Assembly (NCBI GenBank): GCA_037140615.1
Contig: JBAXED010000005.1
Coordinates: 1-64,000 of the forward strand
Direction: 5' to 3'
Source of the DNA: CAINVV01 sp037140615
GTDB taxonomy: Bacteria > Bacteroidota > Bacteroidia > Bacteroidales > Prolixibacteraceae
Length of the DNA stretch: 64,000 bases
Both the position numbers and the translations under genes were made by a program. Of this stretch, positions 17,010 to 26,324 are shown piece by piece; position 1 is the stretch's first letter, and each line of letters begins with the position of its first letter. The notes under the pieces are model-generated. The model had not been told where the DNA came from and did no database searches. It saw nothing but the letters and a program-made list of their open reading frames with translations.

Positions 17010-17111
17010 GGAATCGCACTCGCCCCCTCTCCCCCTCGCCAAGTCGCCCCCTCTTTGTGCTATTCCGCTCAGGGACCGGTCTCATGTCTCATGTCCTATA
17101 TCTCATATCTT
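17010..17111. repeat. Family A and C repeats after the Gfo/Idh/MocA stop
   Basis: 17010-17054 is an A tract (CTCGCCCCC and TCTCCCCC units); 17080-17111 is a C tract (TCTCATG and TATCTCA units). The C tract contains the stop codon (17103-17105) of the oxidoreductase gene. On that gene's mRNA strand both are purine-rich. Confidence 0.7.
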
Positions 17112-18482
17112 AATATTCGTCGTCCCATACGGAAACCTCTGCGATCTTGACAACAGCTTGTTCGCCTCATCATCCTTGACGAATTTCTCAATTTCGGGAT
17201 CCCACTCCACTTTCCTGCCCAGCTTCATAGAGATATGGGTCAGCAGGCAAACGGTGCAGGCGCGGTGTCCTTTTTCAACCGGTGAAATCGGCTCTTTGCC
17301 CGATTGGATGCAGTCGATCCAGTTCTGGTGCTGGTTGTCAATTTTGTACAAATGAATCTCATTCTCCTTGATAACAGAGGTTAGAATCTTTGGATCACTT
17401 GCATTCAGCGCATTGCTGCTTCTCCTCTGCGTAACCGGATCGCTGGCGGAAGCAACATAATTACCTCTTGAAACAAAGATCCACCCTTCAGTACCTTCAT
17501 ACCTGATACCATTTGGATAGGCTCCGCTGGTTATTTGAGTGATGCCATTTTTATACTCAGCTACCGAGACAAATTCTCCATGAACATCCCATAAACCTGA
17601 TTTTGGAAACTGTGCCATGGCGTTGATGGAAATCGGACCTGTATATTCTGTATCCATTCCCCAGGCAGCCGAATCAAAATGGTGCTGTCCCCAACCGGTG
17701 ATCATACCTGCACCAAACTGCTCGCAACGAAGCCATCCCGGACGGTCGCTCATGCTATTCTGGGGATGAACCCTGATCTCGGTATAATAAACTTCAGGCG
17801 TTGATCCAAGCCACATGTCGTAATTGAGGTTCTTCGGGATCGGCATCAATGGGGCATCCGGACCGGATGGATCGCCCGGCAAGCCAATTTTGACGGTATG
17901 AAGTCTTCCAATCCTGCCGTTTCTCACCAGCTCGGCAGCAATTCTGAACTGCGGCATGGCACGTTGCTGCGTTCCCTGCTGAAAGATATTTCCCTTTTTC
18001 TTCACAATATCTGCCAGCATCCGACCTTCAGAGATAGTCAGGGCGGTTGGTTTTTGAAGGTAGACATGCTTCCCTGCAAGTGTTGCCTCAATGGCTGGTT
18101 GAGCATGCCAGTGGTCGGGTGTTGAGATCATCACGGCATCGATATCCTTGTTAAGAAGCATCTCCCGATAATCGCCATAGGTCTTGACATTCACGGCGGA
18201 AGCGCTGCCACTCTTTTTGGCATAAAAGTCCTCAATAAACTGCTTTCCCTTGGCAACTCGGTTTGAGTCCAGATCTGCTACCGCGATGACTCTCGCGGCA
18301 TCGATGGGCAAAGTCTCAGCCAGATCATGCCCCATAGCAATCCGGCCAAATCCGATTTGGGCTACATTTATTTTGTTGCTTGGTGCATTGACTCCAAAGA
18401 CTGAAGAAGGCACAATTGTTGGAACAATCAATCCTCCTGCGATAGCTGCAGAGGAGCTCTTGAGAAAATTTCTTCTTTCCAT
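17103..18482 (-). CDS. Gfo/Idh/MocA-family oxidoreductase 1 (Tat-exported)
   Basis: 459 aa. Twin-arginine signal MERRNFLKSSSAAIAGG at the N-terminus, then a Rossmann fold with NVAQIGFGRIAMGHD (about residues 39-53) and a variant of the EKP motif, GKHVYLQKPTALT. The C-terminal alpha/beta domain contains GWGQHHFDSAAWG. The family uses tightly bound or free NAD(P) to oxidise or reduce sugars; exported Bacteroidota members are linked to 3-keto-sugar formation (inference for this one). The last residues and the stop (IKI, TGA) lie in a C-type repeat. It precedes the DUF6807 gene on the same strand by ~205 bases. Confidence 0.92.
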   Translation of the reverse strand: MERRNFLKSSSAAIAGGLIVPTIVPSSVFGVNAPSNKINVAQIGFGRIAMGHDLAETLPIDAARVIAVADLDSNRVAKGKQFIEDFYAKKSGSASAVNVKTYGDYREMLLNKDIDAVMISTPDHWHAQPAIEATLAGKHVYLQKPTALTISEGRMLADIVKKKGNIFQQGTQQRAMPQFRIAAELVRNGRIGRLHTVKIGLPGDPSGPDAPLMPIPKNLNYDMWLGSTPEVYYTEIRVHPQNSMSDRPGWLRCEQFGAGMITGWGQHHFDSAAWGMDTEYTGPISINAMAQFPKSGLWDVHGEFVSVAEYKNGITQITSGAYPNGIRYEGTEGWIFVSRGNYVASASDPVTQRRSSNALNASDPKILTSVIKENEIHLYKIDNQHQNWIDCIQSGKEPISPVEKGHRACTVCLLTHISMKLGRKVEWDPEIEKFVKDDEANKLLSRSQRFPYGTTNIKI

Positions 18483-18542
18483 TTGTTTAGTTTGTAGTTT
18501 GTTTTTAAAGTGAGAAATATTTTGATAACTTGATAGTAAATT

Positions 18543-18950
18543 TTATCTAACGGAAATTTTATCAATAAATCCCTGAAGTTCATCCTCATTTTCGACTTGT
18601 GAAACCCTTCTTATTCTATTGTTATTCAATTTAATATCAAGAAATACGTCTCCGAAAGGCGATTTCAATTTCATGGATTTAACATCCTTCAAGGCAACCT
18701 CACTTTGAACTGACCTAAAGAGAAATGCTACAAAAATCCCAAAATGAGCAATCCCAATGAACAAGCCAGTCCATAATAAATACTGATCCCCTGTTTTAAA
18801 ATACCTTAATACCGACAAAGCTCCATAGAAAGTCCACATTCCAGAAGTGACCAGACGGTACCATTTTTGCCTTTTGGCATTATCAGTAATAATTATCTTC
18901 CCATCGTTGAATACAAGCGTCCCCTTTTTCAGCGCAAAAGTGCTATTCAT
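18543..18950 (-). CDS. Hypothetical membrane protein with two membrane segments
   Basis: 135 aa, no family recognised. Two hydrophobic segments (about residues 36-52 and 60-80) are flanked by charged N- and C-terminal parts; the C-terminal LKDVKSMKLKSPFGDVFLDI KLN region looks like a small beta domain of PH-like type (weak inference). It lies 60 bases upstream of the Gfo/Idh/MocA gene on the same strand and could be co-transcribed, but nothing else links it to sugar metabolism. Confidence 0.65.
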   Translation of the reverse strand: MNSTFALKKGTLVFNDGKIIITDNAKRQKWYRLVTSGMWTFYGALSVLRYFKTGDQYLLWTGLFIGIAHFGIFVAFLFRSVQSEVALKDVKSMKLKSPFGDVFLDIKLNNNRIRRVSQVENEDELQGFIDKISVR

Positions 18951-19117
18951 CCTGAATTATTTTGGCAGTGAAATTGTTTTGATATAGTCCTCGAGTCTTT
19001 CAGCATTGAAGATACCCAGAATTTTTTGAGTTCGAAAGTGTTGGTCATGTGATGAATGAATTGGTATTTGATGAATTTCTTATGTGATTAATCAATTGAC
19101 ATTTGGGTGGAATAAAT

Positions 19118-20152
19118 TTACGAAAAATCCTTTACCGCCTTCACGAACGCCTGCAAATTCTCTGTTGAAACATTTTGTGGAATTCCACCTCCGCAAGACC
19201 AGATGATCCGGGTGTGATCTGTTGCTTCGCGCATCATTTTCTGGGTGGCGGCATAAACCTCCTCAGGAGATGCAGCCGAGAGAACATCCCTTGGAGGCAG
19301 ATTGCCAATCAAAGCAACATCTGGTCCGGCGAGCTCCCTGATCTGGTTGATCGGATGGTCAAAGGCAAAATTAAAAAGGTTCACTCCCATCTCTTTTAGA
19401 AAAGGAGCGCAAGTCAAACCAAAGGCGTCGTTGTGGAAGAATCCTATTTTAGAATCAATGGCACCGAAGCACCTCTTGATATAAGGAACAACAAATTCCC
19501 TGCACTCATCTTCGCCGACAAAACCAACAATATCATCAAGCAATAGGACCCCTTCAATGGTTGGGAAACAAGCTTTCTGGTGCCTGACCCAATCTTCAAT
19601 AAATTTCGTGATTTTCTCCATCAATTGGTGGGCCTTGTCGGGATCCATGGCCAGGAGCAGCATGAATTCAGAGGTACCCATTAAGAAAGTGGCAATATTC
19701 AGCGGACCGCGTGTCACGGCAAATTTGATTTGATGGCCCTTTTCGTTGATAGCAGGTTCCTTCAGCCTCAACCTGTTGATCATAAAAGGCAACAAACCGT
19801 CGCTGGTCACATTGGGTTGTGGCAACCTGTCAATATCATCATCAGAAAGAATAACACGCTCGGCATGTGGAAGATTGGCTTCGTACCAGACGGATCTTGC
19901 GCCAAAGGCGGATGGCTCAGTGCACATGCCGTACTCCGACCAGAATCCGGGCAGAAAGGTAATATCAGGAAAAAGCTCAATGGCTTTCAGATTGGTTTTC
20001 AACCAGATATCATCCGATGAATAATAATCTATCGTCGAAATTCCAGCCCATCCCGGCAACCACGGACTATCGATAATAAATCCCAATGCCTTTTTATCCA
20101 TGCTTCGCCCCTCAACAACTGCCAGCAAGGCTTCCCACTGCAAATTTGTCAT
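19118..20152 (-). CDS. Uroporphyrinogen decarboxylase-family (MtaA/CmuA-like) protein
   Basis: 344 aa, full length for the URO-D/MtaA family. The pattern of ADP-like barrel segments is visible: ITFLPGFWSEYG, TRGPLNIATFLMG, LLLDDIVGFVGEDECREFV, GFFHNDAF and the C-terminal GNLPPRDVL with SCGGGIPQNVSTENL. The family includes heme decarboxylases and corrinoid methyltransferases; HemE would have a conserved N-terminal RQAGR motif, which is absent, so this is not the heme enzyme. Stand-alone URO-D proteins are frequent in sugar/sugar-acid clusters of this phylum with unknown substrate. It is divergent from the ThuA fusion gene. Confidence 0.85.
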   Translation of the reverse strand: MTNLQWEALLAVVEGRSMDKKALGFIIDSPWLPGWAGISTIDYYSSDDIWLKTNLKAIELFPDITFLPGFWSEYGMCTEPSAFGARSVWYEANLPHAERVILSDDDIDRLPQPNVTSDGLLPFMINRLRLKEPAINEKGHQIKFAVTRGPLNIATFLMGTSEFMLLLAMDPDKAHQLMEKITKFIEDWVRHQKACFPTIEGVLLLDDIVGFVGEDECREFVVPYIKRCFGAIDSKIGFFHNDAFGLTCAPFLKEMGVNLFNFAFDHPINQIRELAGPDVALIGNLPPRDVLSAASPEEVYAATQKMMREATDHTRIIWSCGGGIPQNVSTENLQAFVKAVKDFS

Positions 20153-20172
20153 AATGCTTTTCTATTTTATTC

Positions 20173-20199
20173 CAAATATAGCAATTCAGCACCATTCAA
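20173..20199 (-). promoter_or_regulatory. Promoter of the UroD-family gene
   Basis: On the minus strand TTG (20197-20199) and TATATTTG (20173-20180) are 16 bases apart. Transcription would begin ~14 bases before the ATG at 20152. Confidence 0.5.
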
Positions 20200-20236
20200 C
20201 GCTTTTGGATAAATAAAAAATTACAGGTTATCTGCC

Positions 20237-20264
20237 TTGTTTACAGCATTATTTTCTAAATTTA
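20237..20264 (+). promoter_or_regulatory. Possible promoter of the ThuA-DUF6807 gene
   Basis: TTG (20237-20239) and TAAATTTA (20257-20264), 17 bases apart, ~57 bases before the chosen ATG at 20321. The last base deviates from the TAnnTTTG consensus. Confidence 0.35.
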
Positions 20265-20320
20265 CGCTTCACCTCTTTATTTATTCCAGATTTGAAAATA
20301 ACTTCCAAACTTACTTCAAA

Positions 20321-21958
20321 ATGATACGATCCATCGTTGTATTCACGCTCCTTTTTTCCTTGGTTTATGGTATAGCAAATAGTTACGCCTCTAACAGTCA
20401 GTCCAAAGAAAAACAAATCAAATTATTGATTATCAGCGGATCAGGAAACCATGAATGGAAAAAAACCACTCCATTGCTGGATCGAATTTTTGACGAAGCC
20501 AATCTCTTTGCCACCAATGTCACCGAAAAACCGGATACACTGACTTACAACAGCCTGAAAAAATTCGATCTGGTCGTATGCAATGCCAATAATTGGCCCG
20601 ACACCATCACAAGGTTTAAAAGTCAATGGGAATCCGATTTTGTCAGGTATGCAACCGAAGGAGGAGGTGTCCTCATTTTTCATGCGGCAGCCTCATCCTA
20701 TTATGGTTGGCAAGAGTTTTTCCATATCGGAATCGGCAGATGGGGAAAAGAGACGTTTCACAATGCGCCGGTGGTCGCCAAATTGTACGGATTGGATCAA
20801 AAACATCCAATCACCAAAGGGTTGAAAGGATTTTTGATCATGGATGAGATATGGGAAAAAACAGAGCTCTTTGGCGGTGCAAAAGCCATTGGGTCACTTA
20901 CTGCTGTTAATTCTAAAGATAGTCACCCAATCGATGAACCTGCGATTTTTGTCAATCAGACCGGAAAAGGCAGAAGTTTTTTTACAATTCTTGGGCACGA
21001 CGAGCGGGCACTTCTCAACTCCGGTCTGCGCACTCTTTTGGTTCGTGCAGCCCAGTGGTGCGCCCGCAAAGAAGTCACTTTCAAACCACCGGTTGAGATG
21101 CGCATCAACGAAAATAAGGGCAAGCCTGTTTACAGTTGGATGCAATCGGATACGACTTTTATGCTTCTCAACCACAATGAGACAGTCTGGCAATTCAACT
21201 ACAACGACCGGTTCCAAAGACCCTACTTTCACCCGCTATCCGTTAACAATACCCTGATTACCTGCGTTTCGCCTCCCGATCATCCATGGCACCTGGGATT
21301 GTGGTTCTGTTGGAAATACATCAATCATTTGAACTATTGGGAGTATCTTAATGAAAAAAGGTCGGCAAAAACAGGTTATAGATCGGAAGGGGCGACAGAA
21401 ATTGTGGATTCCAAAATCCAGCGCAATACGGATTTCAGCTGCGATATTCGTCTAAAAGTCAACTACCATCCGCTCAAAGGGGAGACGGTCATGTCGGAAG
21501 AGAGAAGTTATCATGTATCAGTTCCGGATAAAGACGGAAATTACTACATCGATGAGGATCATCTTTTCAAAGTCCTTGCCGACAGTGTCGTCCTGGACCG
21601 CACTCCTCCTGCCATCAGGGGTGGCAGAATTCAGGGCGGTTACGCAGGTATCTCCATCCGGTTTAACCAGGACTTTACCGCACCTGAATTCAAATCATCC
21701 AGCGATTCGGCCCAATGCAAAAAATGCGACTGGCAATATTATGGATTCACCAGCCTGACAGGCAAGAAGGTCGGTATCAAAATCGAACAGGATCCTCAAT
21801 ACAGATCTGCCACAAACAGTTGGTACATCATCAATGATCCGCTCATTCCTTTCTATTATTTTAGTCCGGCAGTAATCTTCGACAGCCCGATGGTCCTTAA
21901 AAAAGGGAACTCTTTGAGGTTGAAGTATAGGATTCAAATGATTGAGGAGGAGAAGTGA
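20321..21958 (+). CDS. ThuA-DUF6807 fusion protein, secreted
   Basis: 545 aa from the ATG at 20321 (MIRSIVVFTLLFSLVYGIAN), which begins a signal peptide; the longer frame from 20237 would start with TTG. Residues ~28-270 are a ThuA domain (class I glutamine-amidotransferase-like fold: LLIISGSGNHEWKK, GGGVLIFHAAASSYYGWQEF, FTILGHDERALLN). Residues ~285-545 are a DUF6807 domain (CVSPPDHPWHLGLWFCWKYI, then YFSPAVIFDSP, LRLKYRIQM). ThuA proteins are tied to 3-keto-trehalose/sucrose use in rhizobia. Fusion of the two suggests consecutive steps on one sugar intermediate. Its TGA stop is the first TGA of a D-type repeat. Confidence 0.88.
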   Translation: MIRSIVVFTLLFSLVYGIANSYASNSQSKEKQIKLLIISGSGNHEWKKTTPLLDRIFDEANLFATNVTEKPDTLTYNSLKKFDLVVCNANNWPDTITRFKSQWESDFVRYATEGGGVLIFHAAASSYYGWQEFFHIGIGRWGKETFHNAPVVAKLYGLDQKHPITKGLKGFLIMDEIWEKTELFGGAKAIGSLTAVNSKDSHPIDEPAIFVNQTGKGRSFFTILGHDERALLNSGLRTLLVRAAQWCARKEVTFKPPVEMRINENKGKPVYSWMQSDTTFMLLNHNETVWQFNYNDRFQRPYFHPLSVNNTLITCVSPPDHPWHLGLWFCWKYINHLNYWEYLNEKRSAKTGYRSEGATEIVDSKIQRNTDFSCDIRLKVNYHPLKGETVMSEERSYHVSVPDKDGNYYIDEDHLFKVLADSVVLDRTPPAIRGGRIQGGYAGISIRFNQDFTAPEFKSSSDSAQCKKCDWQYYGFTSLTGKKVGIKIEQDPQYRSATNSWYIINDPLIPFYYFSPAVIFDSPMVLKKGNSLRLKYRIQMIEEEK

Positions 21959-22111
21959 ACTAAAGTGCCTAGAGTACTTGGGAACTCCGAGACTTGGTGC
22001 AATTGATAAATGAGATATGAGACATGAGACATGAGACATGAGTTAAGTGCTAGATTGCAGCGATAAACTTTAGTCACTTTAGTCACTTTAGTTCACTTTA
22101 GTTCACTTTAT
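21954..22111. repeat. D, C, D repeat block between ThuA fusion and Gfo/Idh/MocA 2
   Basis: 21954-21980 is family D (GTGAACTAAAGTG...), 22011-22042 family C (GAGACAT units), and 22067-22111 family D in the opposite orientation (CTTTAGTCA/CTTTAGTTCA). The outer D arrays are inverted relative to each other. The second ends ~16 bases before the next start codon. Confidence 0.75.
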
Positions 22112-22127
22112 TAATTTTTTAAAAACT

Positions 22128-23498
22128 ATGAAAACAAGCAACACCCCAAACCTCACACGCCGTTCATTCCTTGAAACAACAGGGAAATTGGCATTGGGTG
22201 CTACTATTCTGCCAACAGTTCTGACCTCTTGTTCCAACCACAAAGGAGCCAACGACAGATTGGTAATCGGTCATATTGGTGTGGGATCAAGAGGTACTGA
22301 TGAACTGATGACCTATTTTTTACCTTTGCGTGATGCCCTGAATATCGCAGTCTGCGACACCTTCAAAGACCGTCGGGAAAGTACGGCTCTGCGGATCAAT
22401 CAATTCTACAAGGAGAATAAATTTACCAATGAGGAGTGCAAATCCTACCTCGATATGGAAGAGCTGCTTTCGAGAAAAGATATCGATGCAGTTCATATAA
22501 CGACACCCGATCACTGGCATGTGCTGGCTGCCATCAAGGCTGCCAGGGCCGGCAAACACATCATGCTTGCCAAACCCCTCGGACTGAGTTATCCTCAGAA
22601 TCTGGTTCTGGCCAAAGAGCTCAAGGCCAACAATGTGAAATTTCATTATGGAACCCAGCAACGTACCCTGGATCACATGCAGATGGGATACAACATGATC
22701 AGAGAAGGATTAATCGGTGAGATTGAACATGTAGATGTCTGGGCTCCCGGCAAGAATGATGTTCCTTCACCAATATGCAACGAAGTTCCGGTTCCTGCAG
22801 GTTTTGATTTTGAGCGGTGGACCGGTCCGGCACCCATACGGACTTATTGCCCCGATCGTGTGACCAACAACAGTTCCTGGTTCAACTACGATTACAGCAT
22901 CGGATTTTTAGGAGGATGGGGTGCTCACCCCCTTGACATTCTGGTTTGGATCCTGAAAGATAAAGTCAATGGAAGTTACGCCTGCGAAGGAACCGGACAA
23001 TTCTGGCCAGCAGGAGGTTTATACAACAACATCCTTTCCTGGGATTTGAACCTGAATTACCAGGGCGGACTGAAAGTGCACTTTATGAGCCAGGATATTG
23101 CCTCGAATACCATTCTGAAAGATCGTGAGATCAAGGAGTCCAATGGCACAACTTTCTTTGGCACTAAAGGATGGATCTCCCTCAGCCGCTCTTCGGTGGA
23201 GTCCAACATTCCGGAATTAAATCAAAAGCTCAACAGTGTTTCCAAACAGGCCAATGGCAGAGTAAAAGGCGAAAATAACACCATGGGAAGCAGGTTCATT
23301 TCTGTCGTCAAAGGGAAAGAAGCAGAACTTTGTCCGCTGGACGAGGCCATCATTTCGGACACCATCAGTCACATGGGAGACATTGCCATCCGCACCGGAC
23401 GAAAAGTAATCTGGGATCCAATAAAAGGTGAAGTTGCGGGAGATTCGGAATCCAATAAACTATATATCAGAGAGATAAGAGCTCCGTACAGCGTTTAA
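22128..23498 (+). CDS. Gfo/Idh/MocA-family oxidoreductase 2 (Tat-exported)
   Basis: 456 aa. Twin-arginine signal (LTRRSFLETTGKLALGA), ending at LTSCS, which could also be a lipobox. Rossmann motif VIGHIGVGSRGTDEL at about residues 46-60; the EKP position reads GKHIMLAKPLGLS, i.e. Ala replaces Glu. The C-terminal domain carries GFLGGWGAHPLDILVW. It is expected to act on a sugar in the periplasm with bound NAD(P). It follows the ThuA-DUF6807 gene by 170 bases on the same strand, supporting a shared pathway. A D-type repeat sits in its leader. Confidence 0.92.
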   Translation: MKTSNTPNLTRRSFLETTGKLALGATILPTVLTSCSNHKGANDRLVIGHIGVGSRGTDELMTYFLPLRDALNIAVCDTFKDRRESTALRINQFYKENKFTNEECKSYLDMEELLSRKDIDAVHITTPDHWHVLAAIKAARAGKHIMLAKPLGLSYPQNLVLAKELKANNVKFHYGTQQRTLDHMQMGYNMIREGLIGEIEHVDVWAPGKNDVPSPICNEVPVPAGFDFERWTGPAPIRTYCPDRVTNNSSWFNYDYSIGFLGGWGAHPLDILVWILKDKVNGSYACEGTGQFWPAGGLYNNILSWDLNLNYQGGLKVHFMSQDIASNTILKDREIKESNGTTFFGTKGWISLSRSSVESNIPELNQKLNSVSKQANGRVKGENNTMGSRFISVVKGKEAELCPLDEAIISDTISHMGDIAIRTGRKVIWDPIKGEVAGDSESNKLYIREIRAPYSV

Positions 23499-23560
23499 AC
23501 CTGACAGGTTTCCAAAACAAGTCAGGTTTAGATGCTGGTTTAGACGCTGGTTTAGACGCT
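23496..23560. repeat. Family E hairpin and three 12-bp tandem units
   Basis: TAAACCTGAC (23496-23505) pairs with GTCAGGTTTA (23521-23530). Then three 12-base units GGTTTAGAYGCT follow (23525-23536, 23537-23548, 23549-23560). The third holds the stop codon of the convergent symporter gene; because the unit is 12 bases, the same TAA recurs in frame in the others. Confidence 0.75.
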
Positions 23561-24946
23561 GCGAGCTTTTTCATCGTCGAACTCCCCTTCCCACCTGGCT
23601 ATCACGCTAGTGGCAAGGCAGTTTCCGATCACGTTGACTCCGGTTCTGGCCATGTCGAGCAAAACATCGATACCAAGTATGATCATAACCGGCTCGACAG
23701 GTAATCCAAAAGTGGTCACAGTTCCCAGCAAAATCACAAAGGATGCCCTCGATACTCCGGCAACGCCTTTGCTGGTTAGCATCAAAGTCAGGGCAATCGC
23801 AAGTTGTTTTTCGATGGAAAGATCTATCCCGGCAGCCTGAGCCACAAAAACGGCAGCCAAAGAAAGATATAATGTTGAACCGTCCAGGTTAAAGCTGTAT
23901 CCGGTCGGGATGACAAAGGAGACGATTTTTCGGGGCACTCCAAACGCCTCCATAGATTCCATGGCTGACGGCAAGGCCGATTCTGAGTTAGCTGTCGCGA
24001 AGGCAATTGAGGCCGGCTTTGAAACTGCTGATATGAATTTCAAAACAGGTATCCTGAAAAGCAGGGCTATTGGGAATAAGACCAGCACCAGGAAAGCAAT
24101 CAGCGCAGCATACAGGGTTGCCAAAAGTTTTAACAGGGTAAAAAGCACATCTGTTCCCATGTGACCAATGGTGTATGCGATGGACGCAAAGACCGCCACG
24201 GGCGCAAAATACATGACAATACCGGTAAATTTAAACATCACCTCCGTTAAACTTGCCGTAAATTTCAACATGGGTGATTTGTATTTTTCGCCCAGCATGG
24301 AGAGGGCTATTCCAAAAATAATGCTGAAAATAACGATCTGAAGGATATTTCCTTCGGCAATGGCTTTGGCAATATTTTCAGGGAAAATGTGAAGGATAAA
24401 CTCTGATGTCGTCTGCATTTTTCCGGCTATGGCAGGAACATTACCGGTCATGGCGGAAAGATTGATCCCAACTCCGGCTTTGGAAATATTGATCGCGATT
24501 AATCCGATGACAAGGGCAAGGGTCGAAGCAACTTCAAAATAGAGCAGCGATTTCCATCCCATTCTTCCCACCTGCTTTAGATCGGTGTGGCCGGCAATCC
24601 CATTAACAAGTGTGGCAAATAACAAAGGTGCGATGATGGTTTTTATCATCCTTAGAAATATCTCGCTCAGAAATCCAAGCGTGCCTGCTATTTTCGGAAA
24701 ATCATAGCCAAATTCCGCCCCGGCGGCAAGACTGAACAAAATCCAGATTGTCAGGGATTTTTTCCGCCAGGCAACTAATCCGAAGGCAAGAATTGCGATC
24801 GTTCTGCTGGCTGTCGGTATCTCACTCCCTAAATCGGCCATGTTAAATATTTTCATGAAAGCCAGTATGGCTGTGATCGTCAATGAGACAATCAAAAACC
24901 ATGAAACCCAATGAATGGAACCTTTATGCTTGCTGATATTTTCCAA
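23552..24946 (-). CDS. Dicarboxylate/amino acid:cation symporter (DAACS family)
   Basis: 464 aa with about eight hydrophobic helices and the family landmarks: LSEIFLRMIKTIIAPLLFAT near residue 95, the re-entrant-loop SER-like TANSESALPSAMESM (about 313-328), PTGYSFNLDGSTLYLSLA (about 345-362) and the C-terminal NVIGNCLATSVIARWEGE. It should import C4-dicarboxylates or acidic amino acids with Na+/H+. It has an extra membrane segment pair at the N-terminus compared with GltP. It is convergent with oxidoreductase 2; the stop lies in a 12-bp tandem repeat, so the tail (SV) is repeat-encoded. Confidence 0.92.
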   Translation of the reverse strand: MENISKHKGSIHWVSWFLIVSLTITAILAFMKIFNMADLGSEIPTASRTIAILAFGLVAWRKKSLTIWILFSLAAGAEFGYDFPKIAGTLGFLSEIFLRMIKTIIAPLLFATLVNGIAGHTDLKQVGRMGWKSLLYFEVASTLALVIGLIAINISKAGVGINLSAMTGNVPAIAGKMQTTSEFILHIFPENIAKAIAEGNILQIVIFSIIFGIALSMLGEKYKSPMLKFTASLTEVMFKFTGIVMYFAPVAVFASIAYTIGHMGTDVLFTLLKLLATLYAALIAFLVLVLFPIALLFRIPVLKFISAVSKPASIAFATANSESALPSAMESMEAFGVPRKIVSFVIPTGYSFNLDGSTLYLSLAAVFVAQAAGIDLSIEKQLAIALTLMLTSKGVAGVSRASFVILLGTVTTFGLPVEPVMIILGIDVLLDMARTGVNVIGNCLATSVIARWEGEFDDEKARSV

Positions 24947-24977
24947 AATACACGTTTTTCAGTTAGATCTATTACCT

Positions 24978-25007
24978 CAAAGATAAGAATTTCTAATCTT
25001 CGGCAAA
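24978..25007 (-). promoter_or_regulatory. Promoter of the symporter gene
   Basis: On the minus strand TTTG (25004-25007) and TATCTTTG (24978-24985), 18 bases apart, a full consensus match, with transcription starting ~25 bases before the ATG at 24946. An A-type repeat begins a few bases further upstream. Confidence 0.6.
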
Positions 25008-25011
25008 CTCC

Positions 25012-25081
25012 GGAATTCCACTCGCCCCCTCGCCCCCGACTTCTCACCCTCTCACTCTCTCATCTTCCCATTTTCCCTTCC
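25012..25081. repeat. Family A repeat before the aldo/keto reductase
   Basis: CTCGCCCCC, TTCTCACCC and CATCTTCCCATTTTCCC units, pyrimidine-rich on the strand of the downstream gene. The left border GGAATTCCACTCGCCC resembles those at 17010 and, reversed, 9425. Confidence 0.65.
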
Positions 25082-25184
25082 TACAAAACCCCACATTCAA
25101 TTTCTCGTATAGATAATATATTTTTACGCCTCAATATTTTTCATGCAAATGGATTTCAGAAATTTCTCCATATACAAGCCCAAA

Positions 25185-26324
25185 ATGGAATACCGCCGCT
25201 TTGGAAAAACCAATAAAATGGTAAGCGTCATCACGCTTGGCGGAATGCGTTATAAACATGCGGGAAGCGAACCGCGCGATCAGATACCTCCCGAAACACT
25301 AGCGCAATGTCGCGATACAGTCGAGAAAGCCCTGACTCAGGGTATCAACCTGATAGAAACGGCCTGGGGATATGGCAAAAGTGAACATGTTTATGGTCAG
25401 GTGTTGAACAATGAGCTCAAAATCAAACGCAGCTCCTACCTCCTGATGACCAAGGGAAATCCCAAAACGGCAGTGGAGATGCGAAAAATGGTTCTGCTCC
25501 AGCTAAAAGCGTTGAAGACAGAGTATCTCGATTTTTACGCCTGGCATGGAATCAATACCATGGATTTGCTCAATACTGCCTGTGCCATGGGTGGTCCGGT
25601 TGAAGAACTACTAAAAATGAAGGAGGAAGGTATCATCGGACATGTTGGATTTAGCTCACATGCACCGCTGAATGTGATTTTGAAAGCCATTGAAACTGAT
25701 CTTTTTGATTTTGTGAACCTGCATTATTATTACTTTTTTCAAAGGAACAGGCCGGCTGTTGATCTCGCAGCATCAAAAGATATGGGTGTATTTATCATCT
25801 CAGCCAACGACAAAGGCGGACAGCTTTCGAAGTCTCCCCAAAAGTTGAAAGAACTCACTTCACCACTCCATCCTATACAGTGGAATGCCCGTTTTTGCCT
25901 GGGCCATGCTGCTATCCACACGCTAACCTTCGGACTGCCTGTTACTGCTCAGTTCGAACATATTGACGGCATCTTTCCGGCACCTGCGCCTATGTCTGCA
26001 GATGATGAAAGAATCAGAACCTTGCTTGACAATCAGATTTTGACAGATCAATATGCCGGTTTTGATCCATATTGCATGGAAAACGACCAGTCGGGATTGA
26101 ATATCCCAGAGATACTTCGGTTCCGAACCCTGTGGAAATGTTATGACATGAAAGAATTCGGTCTTTACCGTTACAACATGTTTCAGGAGAAAGACCACTG
26201 GTTTCCCGGCAATTTCCCGACAGAAGAAAATTTAAAAAAGATTGATCTTTCGCGTTGCCCTCCTGAAATTCCGTTGGTCGATCTTATTTGCGAAACCCAC
26301 GAAGGACTTTACCGTCCCAAATAA
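25185..26324 (+). CDS. Aldo/keto reductase (COG1453-like)
   Basis: 379 aa from MEYRRFGKTNKMVSVITLGG; ATGs at 25143 and 25149 are in frame but add only a non-homologous tail. The (beta/alpha)8 barrel shows ETAWGYGKSEHVYG (catalytic Asp/Tyr region, Tyr present), LMTKGNPKT (catalytic Lys), LDFYAWHGIN (His) and GHVGFSSHAP. A C-terminal ~100-residue extension has the length of COG1453 proteins, but the Cys motifs for an Fe-S cluster are missing. It likely reduces a carbonyl sugar or sugar acid with NADPH. Its TAA is immediately followed by the stop of the convergent sensor gene, with no base between. Confidence 0.9.
   Translation: MEYRRFGKTNKMVSVITLGGMRYKHAGSEPRDQIPPETLAQCRDTVEKALTQGINLIETAWGYGKSEHVYGQVLNNELKIKRSSYLLMTKGNPKTAVEMRKMVLLQLKALKTEYLDFYAWHGINTMDLLNTACAMGGPVEELLKMKEEGIIGHVGFSSHAPLNVILKAIETDLFDFVNLHYYYFFQRNRPAVDLAASKDMGVFIISANDKGGQLSKSPQKLKELTSPLHPIQWNARFCLGHAAIHTLTFGLPVTAQFEHIDGIFPAPAPMSADDERIRTLLDNQILTDQYAGFDPYCMENDQSGLNIPEILRFRTLWKCYDMKEFGLYRYNMFQEKDHWFPGNFPTEENLKKIDLSRCPPEIPLVDLICETHEGLYRPK

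Noticed and set aside
19118..20152. HemE uroporphyrinogen decarboxylase
   Set aside because: The heme-specific N-terminal RQAGR motif is missing and no heme genes are nearby.
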